Under the pieces are notes generated by a model, which saw only the letters and a list, made by a program, of their open reading frames with translations, had not been told where the DNA came from and made no database searches. Shown here piece by piece: positions 1-12,067 of a stretch of 64,000 nt of DNA. Position 1 is the first letter of the stretch. Each line of letters opens with the position of its first letter. Position numbers and translations under genes: made by a program. The stretch is from Nemertoderma westbladi (Eukaryota > Xenacoelomorpha > Nemertodermatida > Nemertodermatidae), in the NCBI GenBank assembly GCA_032718475.1, contig JAUCBJ010008748.1, positions 20,717 through 84,716 on the forward strand, read 5' to 3'.

Positions 1-2289
1 GTTACAGGCGGCTGTAGTTTCAGTCGAGGTAAGTAAGCAGATAACAGAGGAATTAGACACGACATTGACCTTATTCTATTGGACGGACGCATCCTTGGTG
101 TTAGTATACATTGCGGCCGACAATATTGCACTAAAGACATTTGTGGCCAACAGACGCGCTCAGATCGTTGACTTTTCGACGAAGGAACAATGGAGACATT
201 GTCCGGGAGTGTTAAACCCGGCCGACATAACTTCGAGAGGTGCAATGCCGGCGGAATTCTGTCAGGAAGAGTCGCAGGAGTTTTGGTTGCATGGACCTGA
301 TTTTCTAACGAGGACACAGGAACATTGGCCAGAGCGACTAAAGATAGTGACCAATCCGATGCCTGAAGATGCAGAAGTCAAGGTGGAGAAAGTCTCTAAG
401 TCAAAGTCTAAAGCCAAACTTAAGTCATTGGAGCGGCCTGAAGAGTCATTGGAGCGGCCTGAAGAGTCATTGGAGCGGCCCGGAGACCTGTCAGACCAAC
501 AGACTTACGTGACTACTAGGTCCGGAAGGGTAAGTTATGACATAAAACCACCCTTACAGACTAAACCGGAGTCACAATTGGTAAGTGACGGACAGAAAAT
601 GACCGACAAAATGGAGCCTTTGGTTTCCAAACCTGCGGGTTTGGATTCGAAACTTCCATTAACTAGCGGACAACCGTCGCTGGCATTAGAGCCATGTAGT
701 ATTTATGACAAATTACTAAATTCGTCTGCCTCTTGGCTGACAATTTGTAAAAGAACTGCGTGGTTAAGCCGATACATTTCGTACCTTTGTATAAAACATT
801 CGAAACATTTAGGAGAACGAACGAGCACTAATAGTGAGCGAATTCAGAAATTGAAACAACCTCTGACAGAGGATGAGATTGATCAAGCGGAATTAAAGCA
901 TTTGAAGCATTATCAAATGTGTGCCTTCCCTAAAGAATTCCATTCATTATCGGCTCAACGACCAGTTCTCTATAAACCCCTTAGAAAATGGAGTCCATTA
1001 ATCCATAAGGGTTTGATTTGTCATAGATCGAGAATCCAGACTGTCGACATAAACTCACAGTTTAGGTTCCCAGTGATAATCCCTAGTCACCCAATAGAAT
1101 TGCAAAGAGCGATTCTATGGGATATACACAAGAGGTTACATCACGCGGGAAAGTTACACTGTTTGTCGGCAGCGAGACAGCGATTCATTCTATTGCAGCC
1201 AAGCAGGGCAGTAGGCACTATGTACGACGCCTGTCTGGTTTGCAAGAGAGTGAACGCCAGAGTATTGGAACAGGAGATGGCTGAACTCCCGGAAGCGAGA
1301 GTGCAGGCATATGACCCACCCTTTACGAATACAGGGGTGGACTGTTTTGGTCCGATTGAAGCAAAGAGTGGACGGCTGACCCACAAGCGATGGGGTCTGC
1401 TACTGACATGTATGGCTAGTAGAGCCATACACATTGAGCGTGTGGCAGACATGTCGACCAAATCTCTGCTCCTGGCCTTAAAGAGATTTATGGCCAGGAG
1501 AGGACTAGTAAAGGCGTTCTACTCTGACAAGGGTACAAACTTTGTCGGAGGGAATAGCGAGTTGAACGCGGCTCATAAAGCGGCACAGAATAAGAAATTT
1601 CTGCAGCACTTTTGCCGCAGAGAATAGAGTGGAGATTTAATACTCCAGAAAGTCCTTGGAGAGGAGGAAGTTGGGAGCGTTTAGTTCGCTCTGTAAAGCA
1701 GGCCATTGCCAAAACGTTGCCTGTAAACAAACAACTTACCGATGACGAACTGGTCACAGCGTTCATCGAAATCGAGCATACACTAAACTCGAGGCCGATA
1801 GCTATGTTGCCAGACGGTGTTGCATTAACGCCGAATCATTTGCTAATGCAGAGTCCAGCATTTCTTGTGCCGGCATCAGAACCCATTAGTGCCGACCTAT
1901 ATAGTCGTAAGAGCTGGAAAATGACACAGTTTGTGGCGTACACATTCTGGGAATATTGGCGGGAATACTATCTTCCCACCATATCCACCAGAACAAAGTG
2001 GTACAAAACGGTTCGGAGTCTCCAAAGGGGAGATTACGTATTGATAACCGAGCCGATTGTCAAGAGAAAGTATTGGGAGACAGGAGTGATCTTGCACACA
2101 CACCCAGACGTGCAAAACATAGTGCGCACAGTCACTGTGAAAATTAGGTGCAAGTGTCCGCACCCAAAAAAGTGTAAAACTAATGGTTTACACACCTTGG
2201 ACCGACCGGTCCAAGATATCGTGTTATTAGAGGAGACACGTATCGAGACGGGAGATTATAATTTGTCTCCTGCCTCAAAACAGAATTAG
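1..2289 (+). pseudogene. BEL/Pao pol, RNase H C-terminus and integrase (frameshifted)
   Basis: The frame is open from the left edge. It begins with the end of RNase H (FYWTDASLVL, then QWRHCPGVLNPADI). A Lys/Ser-rich linker with SLERPEE repeats follows. The integrase has an HHCC zinc finger (HKRLHHAG ... CLVC, about 1129-1245), first catalytic Asp in TGVDCFGP (about 1337), second in SDKGTNFVG (about 1531), and Glu in GGSWERL (about 1672). A frameshift and stop at about 1600-1627 separate the second Asp from the Glu; the rest continues in another frame to 2289. The product would have processed the RNA/DNA hybrid and inserted the element. It is inactive as it stands. Confidence 0.9.
421..483 (+). 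repeat. 21-bp coding repeat, three copies
   Basis: TCATTGGAGCGGCCTGAAGAG is repeated in tandem, the last copy diverging (GCCCGGAGAC). In frame it encodes SLERPEE units in the linker between RNase H and the integrase zinc finger. The in-frame length suggests slippage tolerated in a flexible linker. Confidence 0.85.
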
Positions 2290-3011
2290 TGTTAGACACA
2301 ACTCACTTCGTATGCATTCCTCGTATGCAAATACAAGGAAATGCATAGGAGCGGGGTTGTGGTGATTTGCGTTGAGTTTTGTCTGGTGGGTATCAAAACA
2401 AAATTTTATTTCAAAATTTTTGGAAAATTTAAAAATTTTAAAAAATTAAAAGTGAACCCAAGACAATTCCAGACGCTGTGTATAGACGCGTTTTAGAATT
2501 CGTCTATAGATAAACAGTAATTTGAAAAGTCGTGAAGCCTGGAAAATAGCATTTAGAAACCATGGTGACGGCTATATTACGTAGGAGTGTAAATTGAGTT
2601 TAGCAACTTCCACAGATTGGTGCCAACAGTACAACTAAGGTGCTAAAGGTTAGTAGCACCAGAGGCGTACATGGACCCCACTCAGTAGTTTGCAGTGATG
2701 TGTGATGTTCGATTATCAAACCTGTGGGTTTGGTATAGTCGAGTATTGTGGCTATAGTCCTTTCTAACTACTGTAGTTTAGTACGAGTAATGGGAGTAGT
2801 TTGGGCATCAAAAAGTGAGTTGGTCACGGCCAGTTTATCTCCAAAGTTTTTGCGCTATGCATGGGAATAGGTTAGAGGATAGTTAGGAAGAGACGGGATC
2901 TAGAGAGTCGAACCTGAACTGCTGGAAGGCAGCGGGGGGGGGGGGGGGGGGGGGGGTTCGGGAAGTCTGTCCTTCGACGGCATCTAACTGATTTACCCAC
3001 CATGTAATTGG
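2290..3011 (+). other. Post-pol spacer of E1 with a 23-base G tract
   Basis: I see no coding region between the pol stop and the accessory frame. The main landmark is an uninterrupted run of 23 G at 2934-2956, followed by TTCGGGAAG. A run of A/T homopolymers lies at about 2400-2450. The role of either is unknown. Confidence 0.6.
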
Positions 3012-3990
3012 ATGAACGATGAACCGCTACCTGCCGTCCGAGATCAATTCGACGGGATGCATCTTTACCGGAAGACTCGAGGCGAGGACGAGGCGGCGCC
3101 AGGGGGTTTCAACGTATACAAGTTGTTCTATGGATGCGGCGGATGCATGAGTGGACAAGACGTGGCGATTCCCGACCGACTAGACGAGCAACATCCAGAA
3201 CCGATATTAACGCGATGTCAAGCTCACCAGTTCCTTAGATATAACGAGGGAGGTTACCCGATGAGCAACCCGATGATCAGTATCGACTTCAGCGGAAAGC
3301 GACCTCCGAGACCCATTACGCCGACCGTTACGACATTAGATCCGTATACGGAGATTAAACCCTGTTCGACACGGCATAGACACGGCGGCGGCCATTTCGC
3401 TATACCGAGCCTATAAGGACCTAGAGGCGCGGCGCGAAGCGGTACGGGACTCGAGTTCCTGGACCACGTTCACTTCGCTTCACCAGGAGAGGAAGCTCAC
3501 GCCTGAGTATCCAGACGAGATTCGCGCCGTCCATCCGTCTACTAACCATACCCACGATCCGCGATTTATACGATATTTACTCCAAATTATTTCGGGAAGT
3601 TTCGACGAACGCATTATTAAGCCCGAATATGTCCAATCCTTTATATATCATCGTCGCTCTGATATATACGTCTAGATTTATTACCCAGCGCACAATTGGC
3701 GGCCTAAGGAGACTCGTTTGGGGTCATTGACCTCTGAACGAGTGGAGGATCAGGACCGCCGCGCCCACAGCGACAACAGCCGGAGCTCACAGCTCGCGGC
3801 AAGTACCAGAAGGAGGAGTCCTTGGCAAGCGTCAAGCCAAGGACGAGCAGTTCCATTCTATAAGGTTGAAGAAAGAGGAGTTGGCGGAGGCGCCCACAGG
3901 GACACGGCAAATGGGACGAGGCCGAGGGAGGAGCACCAGTCGGGAGATAGTCGGTGCCCAGGGAACGTCGTCGCCGGTTCCGGGAAGTGA
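3012..3990 (+). pseudogene. Decayed accessory ORF downstream of pol in E1
   Basis: An ATG at 3012 opens a 134-codon frame with a CGGC motif. Near 3385 the coding signal moves to another frame (AISLYRAYKDLEARRE ...), which stays open to a TAG at 3673-3675 and continues in the same frame to 3990 with a Ser/Arg-rich tail. Together this is about 320 codons with one frameshift and one stop. It lies between pol and the 3' LTR, where related element C has its 565-aa ORF. Parts look alike by eye (RFIRYLLQ versus KFVRKYLR; SDIYV versus GDIFV; ISLYRAY versus ITLRYIRAW), in the same order. I see no signal peptide or membrane segment, so an envelope protein is unlikely. Function unknown. Confidence 0.5.
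3642..3668 (+). other. Hairpin 1, 9-bp stem with TCGTCGCTC loop
   Basis: TATATATCA pairs perfectly with TGATATATA around the nine-base loop TCGTCGCTC. It sits at the end of the accessory frame just before its TAG. The same loop recurs in hairpin 2 (4118-4146) with a base-pair substitution in the stem. Confidence 0.65.
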
Positions 3991-4117
3991 CGCCTCAAGG
4001 ACGCCGTCAACAGAGTCTACAGGGGGTAGACTGGTGTATCTGGAGAGGGGAGCGAGCCCGAGAGACCCAGGAGCTAGCCGATGAGACTATAATATCACGG
4101 AGCGACAAACTCTAGAC

Positions 4118-4146
4118 ATATACATCATCGTCGCTCTGATGTATAT
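4118..4146 (+). other. Hairpin 2, 10-bp stem with TCGTCGCTC loop
   Basis: ATATACATCA pairs with TGATGTATAT around the same loop as hairpin 1. Where hairpin 1 has a T-A pair this stem has C-G, so both sides changed and pairing is preserved. It lies in non-coding sequence after the accessory frame. Confidence 0.65.
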
Positions 4147-4668
4147 CGTAGGTTTTGATCAATCATTCGACTGGACTCATATACACTAGTCGTATCCATA
4201 TTTTAGAGTTTTATTTTCGAAGGCCGAAAAATATTGAAAGGAAATACTTTTATTTTATAGTCCGTTGGAAATATGATTTTGAGCCTATACTATATTTGAT
4301 TTTGTGTATATGACTTTATTTGCTCTAAAGTTTATTGAAAGAGGCAAAGGAAGTGATTGGGGAGACAAACCCGCGGGTTTGGCTTACTCCTTTCACTTAC
4401 CTGAGCAATCATCAAACCAAGATGATTTGCGTTTTTTATAAGAAATTAAGTAAAGTCCGAAAATGAAAGAAATTATTACGTATTTTATATTTAATTTGAT
4501 TATCGGCCTTTAATGCAATTTAGTTAAAAATTTAGCCTCAAATACGTTTATATTTAGTTTATCTTGTTAATGTTGATCGTTAATTTGAGATGGGAAATGG
4601 GGGACATTGTCCTAGCCATGTTCCATTTCAATAGGTAGACAGTCAATTTGTAAATAAATAAAGGAAGT

Positions 4669-4855
4669 AATATTTTGTAAATTTAATTTTGTATGTAGTA
4701 ATCATTATGTAGAACGAACGAGAAACAATATTTTGTAAATTTAATTTGTATGTAGTAATCGTTAAACAGTGAGAGAGATAATATTTGGTAAATTTAATTT
4801 GTATGCAATTCATTATGCAATATCTATAGCAATATTTTGTAAATAGTAGGATTTA
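4669..4855 (+). repeat. AT-rich direct repeats, about three copies
   Basis: The phrase AATATTTTGTAAATTTAATT, followed by TGTATGTAGTAATC in two copies, recurs at intervals of roughly 60-70 bases, with a partial fourth copy near 4840. It fills the end of the E1 internal region shortly before the 3' LTR. No coding potential. Confidence 0.7.
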
Positions 4856-4964
4856 TAGTATCAAGTATTTAGATTATTTGAAAGGAAATTTATTTTGTTT
4901 GTATACATCACCATATACTCTTCTACAATTGGAGGGAAACATTGTATGATTTCCCTTGGAGCGG

Positions 4965-7093
4965 TGTTACGGTATATGGCGCTGTATACATTATTAGCCA
5001 TTATACAGTATAATATATTGGTCCATTATGCAGTATAATATATTAGTCCGTTATACTGTACGCAATATTAGTCCGTTGTGCAGCATAATATTTTAGATAA
5101 GGCATAATAGCGCAGTGATATTTAGATAGGGAAATCAAAACGCCCATATATTTTGAATTCATCCATTTTGTATAGTATGTAGCCCTACCTACGTAATTTT
5201 GTATTAGGATATAAGTAGATAGTTCCAGGGTAGCAAGTTCAGTCGGACCCTGGATTTTGTGCTTGCTGTTATTAGCTTCAATAGGGCTAGCATATAGGGA
5301 CGCTGTCCTGGCCATTCAGCAGCCAGGGACATGATCCATTACCATATATGGTAATAATTTGAGGGTTGGGGAGCAATAGGGCTACAATCCGGCCTTCTTA
5401 TTGGACTAAATGCCTCCAGGTTGGTCTAATGCTAGCGCGGACTGGAGAGCCAATAGGAGAGCGATTGCATCACCCTATTGCATCACCCCACTCGGATCAC
5501 CTATAAATTGGCGGTTTGCCGGTAGAGCTGTACCAACTCTATTACCTCAGAGTACAATTTGTGCGTATTTTCTGCTTTTGATTAATTTTCTTGAAATGAT
5601 TTGCAAATTTATAATTTCTGTTTGATTCTTGTTGTGTTTCTCAATTAATCTCAAGATTACTGCTAATTACATCATGGAACTGTGATTTCTACCCTTTTGT
5701 TAATGGTTCTATGTAATCTCTTTCGACGCAATAATCCTACGGGATTTCTGAGACTGTCAGACTTGTGATTTGCATGCGTCGCTACGGTAGCTATTTATCT
5801 TGATGGAAGGCTAAGGTACCGGTAGGCGGTGGGCACATCGGGGGGTTGGGCGACTAAGGGAGAGCGGAGGATTCAAAGGCGGGCAACGCTGGCGGGGGGC
5901 CACTGTTGCGGTCGGGCAATTTGCGTTGTAGCGGGCAGACCATCTGCTGGTACGGCAATTAGGGGGCTGATGATCCAGGTCTTGTCTCTATTTAGTATTA
6001 GGGGGGCAGGAATTGGGTTAGTTAGGAAGCTTAGACGTACTGGGGAGAGGCCTGGGTGCTTTACAATAGCGGATAGCGAATTGCATGGCAAATTATATGA
6101 TTGCGGATTGTATAATTGCAAGTTGTACATTGTGATCTGTGATTGCTGACGCTGATTGGTGTGTTACTGAAGTGTGCCTATGATTACGAATGCTTAGGTA
6201 GGTGCCCCTTTTCTTTGATTGATTTCTATTTCTTAGTTTACGATAAATGATTACTGATTAGGTCCAAGTAATACAGTATTTTAGACTATTACTAGTGAAA
6301 CCTGTTGTGTAATAAATTAGAATTACGCATTCTGGAACTCTTAGTAATTAGTACGCTGTTACATATTTGTGACTGTAATTAATTAGTGAAATTAAGAATT
6401 AGTACGCAGCATAGCGGAGAGTAGCTAGGTAATAATTTAGAGTACCGTAAACTATTCATGCTGAGCGGTTATTTGCATTAGCGGGCAATAAGCTAGATCA
6501 CAGTAGTCAGTACGCAACTCGCATTAGTAAATTGCTGGCCTAAAGCCAGCCACAGGCAAATTTAGACCCGGAGTGGTACTGCCCACGAAAGACATTGTAC
6601 CGTACCATTTTTGATTATTTTAAATATTCTCGCATTCACACATTCCGTTAGGGAACCCTCAGTATTCGCGATTAGAAGAGACGTAGGCATTGGCGTACTT
6701 CAATAGTAGTAAAATTAGGCGTAAGAATATACTCTGAGTGCAAAGCCTCTCGCACTCGTCTTAAGTAAGCTTAGGGAGCCGACTCGGGTTTATTGTTTTG
6801 GTTATTCCCGCGTGGCTCATAGATTCGAACAGTTAGCTCTCTATCGAGCGATCGGTAGAGAAAGGAACAAGCGATTTGCAGGAGCCGTGTAAATTTAGTA
6901 AAATATATTAGCGGACGGCAGATTAGCGCCATCCAACGGTAAGTAGCGGTTTTGTATTTAGCAGCCCTACAATTTAGTAATAGCACGCTCCTGATTGCCT
7001 TTATTTAACAGTAGAGCAGTCTTTGTGTCTTATTGGTTAGGCGGGAATTTATTAGGTTGGCAGAGAAGTATACCCGTACTTGCCTGTTCAACA
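4965..7093 (+). repeat. 3' LTR of E1
   Basis: It starts TGTTACGG right after a purine-rich GGAGCGG. A TATA box (TATAAAT) lies at 5502-5508, preceded by two close copies of CCTATTGCATCACCC. The proposed end, GTTCAACA, is inferred only from the general TG...CA rule and the LINE tail that starts at 7112. At about 2.1 kb it would be longer than the 1218-bp LTR of C. Small ORFs inside it show no recognisable protein. Confidence 0.5.
5502..5508 (+). promoter_or_regulatory. TATA box in the E1 LTR
   Basis: TATAAAT stands about 540 bases into the LTR, where a U3 promoter is expected. Transcription would start about 30 bases downstream, near 5533. Based on motif and position only. Confidence 0.4.
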
Positions 7094-7111
7094 GTTCTGC
7101 TGTTAGTATAG

Positions 7112-7199
7112 GTGACGCGGTTTTTTAACACCGGCACAGCATTCTTAAAAATGCAGCTGCAATGCAGCATGCCGATCCTAGTAGTAGTAGTAGTAGTAT
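7112..7199 (+). mobile_element. LINE 3' tail with (TAG)n
   Basis: CGGCACAGCATTCTTAAAA, then ATGCAGCTGCAATGCAGCAT and GCCGATC plus a (TAG)n run, is the same 3' end seen at 9640-9713. Only the last ~90 bases are present, as expected for a strongly 5'-truncated insertion. Confidence 0.75.
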
Positions 7200-8878
7200 T
7201 ATTTTACCAATTATTTAATATGTTTGATAGAATTGAACAACACCGCCCAACACAACCAACTCTCTATCCGCCTCGAGCATCGAGAATACGAGAAACTCGA
7301 TCGAAATACCTGCTTATCCCAGTAGTATCCGTCCGTAGTCACCGGACCGCTGCGGTTTACTCCTGTAGAACAGTAGAATTCCCGCAGCTTCCGACCCAAT
7401 TCGACAACGAATTCGCTTCACACTTTCGCGTCACAGAGAACGTAATCCAGTGCGATAACGTCTGCCCAATGTTCAACCATTTCCCCCAGGCGATCCCAGG
7501 ATCCGGGCCGCCGCTAAACCCAGATCGCAATCCTCGTCGTTTCGTCCAGTCATCGACGTAAGTCAGTAAGTGGGACTCTTCCCACCGCACTCCAAGGTGG
7601 GTGACCGGAGTGAGGCATGAGGAACTTGGCTGTGGCCCGCATTACGATCTGACCGACCGCCGTATTCCCAGTGTCTGAGTGTAGTAAATACCCAAATAGA
7701 ATCGTACTGACAAACAAGCAATTCCGTAGTATTCCCCCGTTAATCACCTCTTGAAGCAACTCGGCTGCTCGGGTCCAGATACATCGGACTGTCGGGAGCG
7801 TTTCAGACAGAAATGGAGCGGCATTTGCGAATATTTCCAATGATTTTATAATAAATAAGGGGATTCAACAGTTCAATCCTAAAACAAATGGATTATTCCT
7901 AACCCCACCCCAATACAGCAATATACCTAACAGTATATAGCTTAGGTACCACAGTCTGACAGTACCATAATCAGCACAGTCAGCCTATGCTAATTTCACA
8001 GCAAAGTCCTTGTCATGGCCTGTGTGTAGTACCTGTGTGTGTGTGGGTGGTACCTACGGTGCGCACTACAACGGCAGTACAGTAATACGGTGTACCGTGC
8101 CAATGACTGAATGATTAGCGGTAACTATCTAAACTATTATATTATTATTACCGGTGCCGGTACTGGGCTAATTAGGCCTAAACTATAATCACCGCAAGGG
8201 TTGCCGTTGCCGGGGCCATGTTTAATTAGATTACATGATATGGCATGTCTGCAGTGTATGGTACCGGCTGACCAGTATTGCAGTATTGACTGATTGCAGG
8301 ATTCTCGATTCAGCGATTGAGTACAGCCTGACAGTACCGGTACACATGGTACATGCAGAATTGCAAAATTTGTCAGAAACCCAGCTGATTTATCCTACAG
8401 TAATAATAATTTGACGCATTTTAAATTTGGATAAATAAATTTATTATAACTGCAATAACAGTTACACTGATGCTGCACGAATGCCCCATGCAAATTCTAC
8501 TTGGAAAATTTTCAAACTTTTGCCAAGCAACATGTGTACCAAGTTTGGATAGATTTCATCAAGGATTGGCCGAGTTATTAACGTTTAAAATAAAATACTG
8601 AAAAAAAACGCGACAGAACGACAGGTTGATTAATGGTACCACTACGCTAAGGCTCACTCACTTCGTGGCTCGCCCCACAGTGACCTGGGCACGGAACTTG
8701 GATTATGATCTACTGAAGGAATAATATATTCTATCGGATATTGTGTGAAAGTATTAATATATTGTGTGGTATTATAAATATATACTTTATTAGATTAGTG
8801 ATAGTATTAGTATAACCTTATTATTTTAGAACATTTCTCGGCGAACTTTAAACTTACTGTAAGTTTAATTAACTGAAA
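7200..8878. other. No gene recognised
   Basis: A GC-richer stretch with open frames (7204-7840) has no recognisable protein. An AT-rich part follows with scattered GGTACC and ACCGGT motifs and a short GT run near 8037. I see nothing else in it. Confidence 0.4.
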
Positions 8879-9713
8879 TATGGTATCCCCCTGAGTTCTT
8901 TAAAGTACAACGTACAAGTACAAGTCAACGGCTCCTCAGCTCATTGGAACATGCTGATTCCAGTGTTGGTCTTTTTTAACTCAAAAAGTACCAATATTCT
9001 GACAGTTAACTTCGACAGTAGTCCTCAGGATATGCCTCATTGTTTGAGCATAAGCTCAAAGCATTGAATGTGATTGAACATGAAGAACTTCTGTTATCTG
9101 GGAACATGGATCCTGAAGTCAGGTGAGGACCTTCGCATACGTAAGGGAAAGGAATAGGCAGCAATGAATTGGCTTTCAGGGGTTTGGAAGTCACACAGAA
9201 TTCATCGGAAACGTAAGGTCCGATTATTTAGAGCAGCAGTAGTTCCAGTACTCCTCTATGGGAGTCCATTCTGGGCTCTAACTGCTGAGGACACCAAATC
9301 TTTGGATGGCACATTCACAATGATGCTACGCCGGGTTAATTGTGTCAAGTACAATGCAAACATCTCCAACCAGACACTATATAACATTGGAGGTGTCTCA
9401 TTGTTTCCCCCAAGCTTGACACTAGAAAAAAGTCGCCTCCGCTTTGCAGGACCTTGCTTTCGGCGAGAGGACCAGCCAGTGCATAATCTTGTACTTTGGC
9501 AGCCTCATGGAGTGAATAAGCATGGTGGACAGCCCATGACTTTCTTGAGACGCATCTTAAAGGACACTGGCCTTAAAGATGCGGATGATCTAGCAAATGT
9601 CATGGGTGATAGGGAGTTGTGGCGGTGCAATTTTGTTGACAAGCCGGCACAGCATTCTTAAAAATGCAGCTGCAATGCAGCATGCCGATCATAGTAGTAG
9701 TAGTAGTAGTAGT
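8879..9713 (+). mobile_element. LINE fragment: C-terminal RT region and (TAG)n tail
   Basis: The frame reads YLGTWILKSGEDLRIRKGK, then a TAG stop, then MNWLSGVWKSHRIHRKRKV, VLLYGSPFWALTAEDT, MLRRVN and RLRFAGPCFRRED to a stop near 9661. This is the post-catalytic C-terminal region of an APE-type non-LTR retrotransposon reverse transcriptase. A 3' UTR and (TAG)n tail end at 9713. The catalytic RT core is absent, so this is a 5'-truncated dead copy. The clade (RTE- or CR1-like) cannot be settled from this fragment. Confidence 0.8.
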
Positions 9714-10048
9714 AATGACGTTGGAAGTGTGAATACTGAGGCCAAGTCGTGGGTTTTTGGAACTTTTTTGGTTTATGACGCAGCGTCATCGTGTATTGTT
9801 ACCAAGCTAGCAATTTTGAGAACGCATTTCACCTGACATGGCTGGCTACAGCCGTGTCAGGGAGTCCGCCGCCGTAGTCTAAGATCGAAGTGATAAAATT
9901 GTTATAGATTATCAACATTCGAATACAATAAATTATAAATTAATGTGTAAATTTACACAGTGTCGTGCGGGCGCACAGGCAAACACAAAAGCAAAACATC
10001 AGGGCGTACCAGGGTGAAATTTGGGTGGAAACTTTAATTAACAGAAAG

Positions 10049-10831
10049 ATGGTATCCCCCCTGAGTACTTTAAAGTACAACGTACAAGGACAAGTCGACG
10101 GCTCCTCAGCTCATTGGAACAGGCTCATTCCAGTGTTGGTCTTTTTAACTCAAAATGTACCAATATTCTGACAGTTAACTTCGACAGTAGTCCTCAGGAT
10201 ATGCCTCATTGTTTGAGCATAAGCTCAACGGATTGAATATGATTGAACATGAACAACTTCTGTTATCTGGGAACATGGATCCTGAAGTCAGGTGAGGACC
10301 TTCGCATACGTAAGGGAAAGGAATAGGCAGCAATGAATTGGCTTTCAAGGGTTTGGAAGTCACACAAAATTCATCGGAAACGTAAGGTCAGATTATTTAG
10401 AGCAGCAGTAGTTCCAGTACTCCTCTATGGGATTCCATGCTGGGCTCTAACTGCTGAGGACACCAAATCTTTGGATGGCACATTCACAAGGATGCTACGC
10501 CGGGTTAATTGTGTCAAGTACAATGCAAACATCTCCAACCAGACACTATATAGCATTGGAGGTGTCTCATTGTTTCCCCCAAGCTGGACACTAGAACTAA
10601 GCCGCCTCCGCTTTGCAGGACATTGCTTTCGACATGAAGACCAGATAGTGCATAATCTTGTATTTTGGCAGCCTCATGGAGTGAATAAGCAGGGTGGACA
10701 GCCCATGACTTTCTTGAGACGCATCTTAAATGAAAATCACGTGGGGATGATCTAGCAAATGTCATGGGTGATAGGGAGTTGTGGAGGCGCAATTTTGCCG
10801 ACAAGCATGCACAGCATTCTTAAAAATGCAG
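10049..10831 (+). mobile_element. LINE fragment, RT C-terminus (second copy)
   Basis: Close copy of 8879-9660 with the same order of RT C-terminal motifs (MNWLSRVWKSH, VLLYGIPCWALTAED, RLRFAGHCFRHED) and the same TAG stop before MNWLS. It loses frame near 10735 and ends at CAGCATTCTTAAAAATGCAG without a (TAG)n run. Confidence 0.8.
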
Positions 10832-11140
10832 CATTGTATAACATTGGACGATTCAATGGCAAATGCCATTGAATATTTAATGCCGATTTTTAAATTTTAA
10901 TGGCAAAACTGAGCTTCACAAACATTGATAATATACAATTGCTTTGATCGGTTGTGGCACATAGACGCAGTGTTAAATCACTAACCTTGTAGTAAAGGAC
11001 ATATCTCCCATGTTGCAATCCCGCCTCGTTGCATATATTGACCCACCGAAACTTCCAAGAAAAACAAAGGATCCCCACCAAAAATTAGGAAAATGAAATA
11101 TGGAATGAGAAAGGCGCCTGAAAATATAAACTATTAACAC

Positions 11141-11275
11141 ATTGGTGGTGTCTCATTGGTTCTCCCTAGCTTGACACTTCCACAAAGCCGCCTCCGCTTT
11201 GCAGGATATCACTTTCTCCATGAGGACAAACCTAAGCACAACCTTGTGATTTGGCTGCCCCATATGGGGAAGTAA
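11141..11275 (+). mobile_element. Short LINE fragment inside composite repeat
   Basis: GGTGTCTCATTGGTTCTCCC and the following CGCCTCCGCTTTGCAGGATA match the RT C-terminal region of the longer fragments (GGVSLFPPS ... SRLRFAG). The same fragment occurs at 21401-21530, so it predates duplication of the composite unit. The rest of 11276-12067 is AT-rich without a gene. Confidence 0.65.
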
Positions 11276-12067
11276 ACCACCTATTCTAAAATAGTTGTAA
11301 TGACATAACAATGATAAACACATTACTTAGAATTATTATTTCGGTAATAATAACACTTCAATTTAACAAATAAATTACTTAATTAATGTACAATAAATAT
11401 ATTAATTTATTGTCCTTCCCATCTCTAGATATAGTTTATCGACGTCACAGGTAGCATTCACCCGTTAAGTAAGTGATTTTAGAACGAGCGATAGATACCT
11501 GTAAGGCGTACTTTATTAATTGCCAAATAAAATAATATATTTAAGAGAAAATTTATTTGAATTTTTGTTTTTTTAAGAAGATATATATAATGTAGTTGTA
11601 TATACTTTACACAGGCAAATTCCAAAATTAGTTGTTTTTTTAGAGACCTTTTTATTATTTTTAAATTCCATCACCTAACATTCAAAAAGAAAGTAGATAG
11701 TCCTAGTCTATTTCAGCATTCAGTGTCAGATAGGTAATCTTCTGAGTCTTTAGGTAAATACATCGGCATTGTGGTTGGAGGGATTCCGCCATGGTGGTCT
11801 ATGGTCATAGTCTGAAATAATAACATTGTCGTGTAATAAACCAACAGAGGAAACACATTTCAAACACAAGAAATAAAATAAAACTAAACTAGAAAGCCAT
11901 CAAGATGGCTTTAAAAGAAACTGCCTTTTGGGTCTCAGAATAAGCGCTAACTTTACCGAGTGCCAAACTCTTATAATAATAGATACGCATCCACTCGATC
12001 TGTGAATTCGAGGGACCATGTTTATCTTTAAGTGAAACCAATTTTTGTGATAATTCTGGTGATAATT

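Larger units (their letters stand above)
1..7093 (+). mobile_element. BEL/Pao LTR retrotransposon E1, 3' part
   Basis: The left edge of the window lies inside the RNase H domain. Rightwards come integrase, a 2.7 kb post-pol region with a decayed accessory frame, and a 3' LTR starting with TG at 4965. The junction before that LTR, GGAGCGG then TGTTAC, matches the junction of element C (GGGAGCGG then TGTAAA), which supports the boundary and relatedness. RNase H and integrase also align with C along their length. The LTR end near 7093 is chosen because the sequence there reads TTCAACA and a LINE tail begins at 7112; without the 5' LTR it could be off by tens of bases. Confidence 0.8.

Noticed and set aside
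7570-7650. Possible 5S rRNA-derived sequence (GGTGGGTGACCGG)
   Set aside because: Only a dozen bases resemble 5S rRNA and the rest does not fit.
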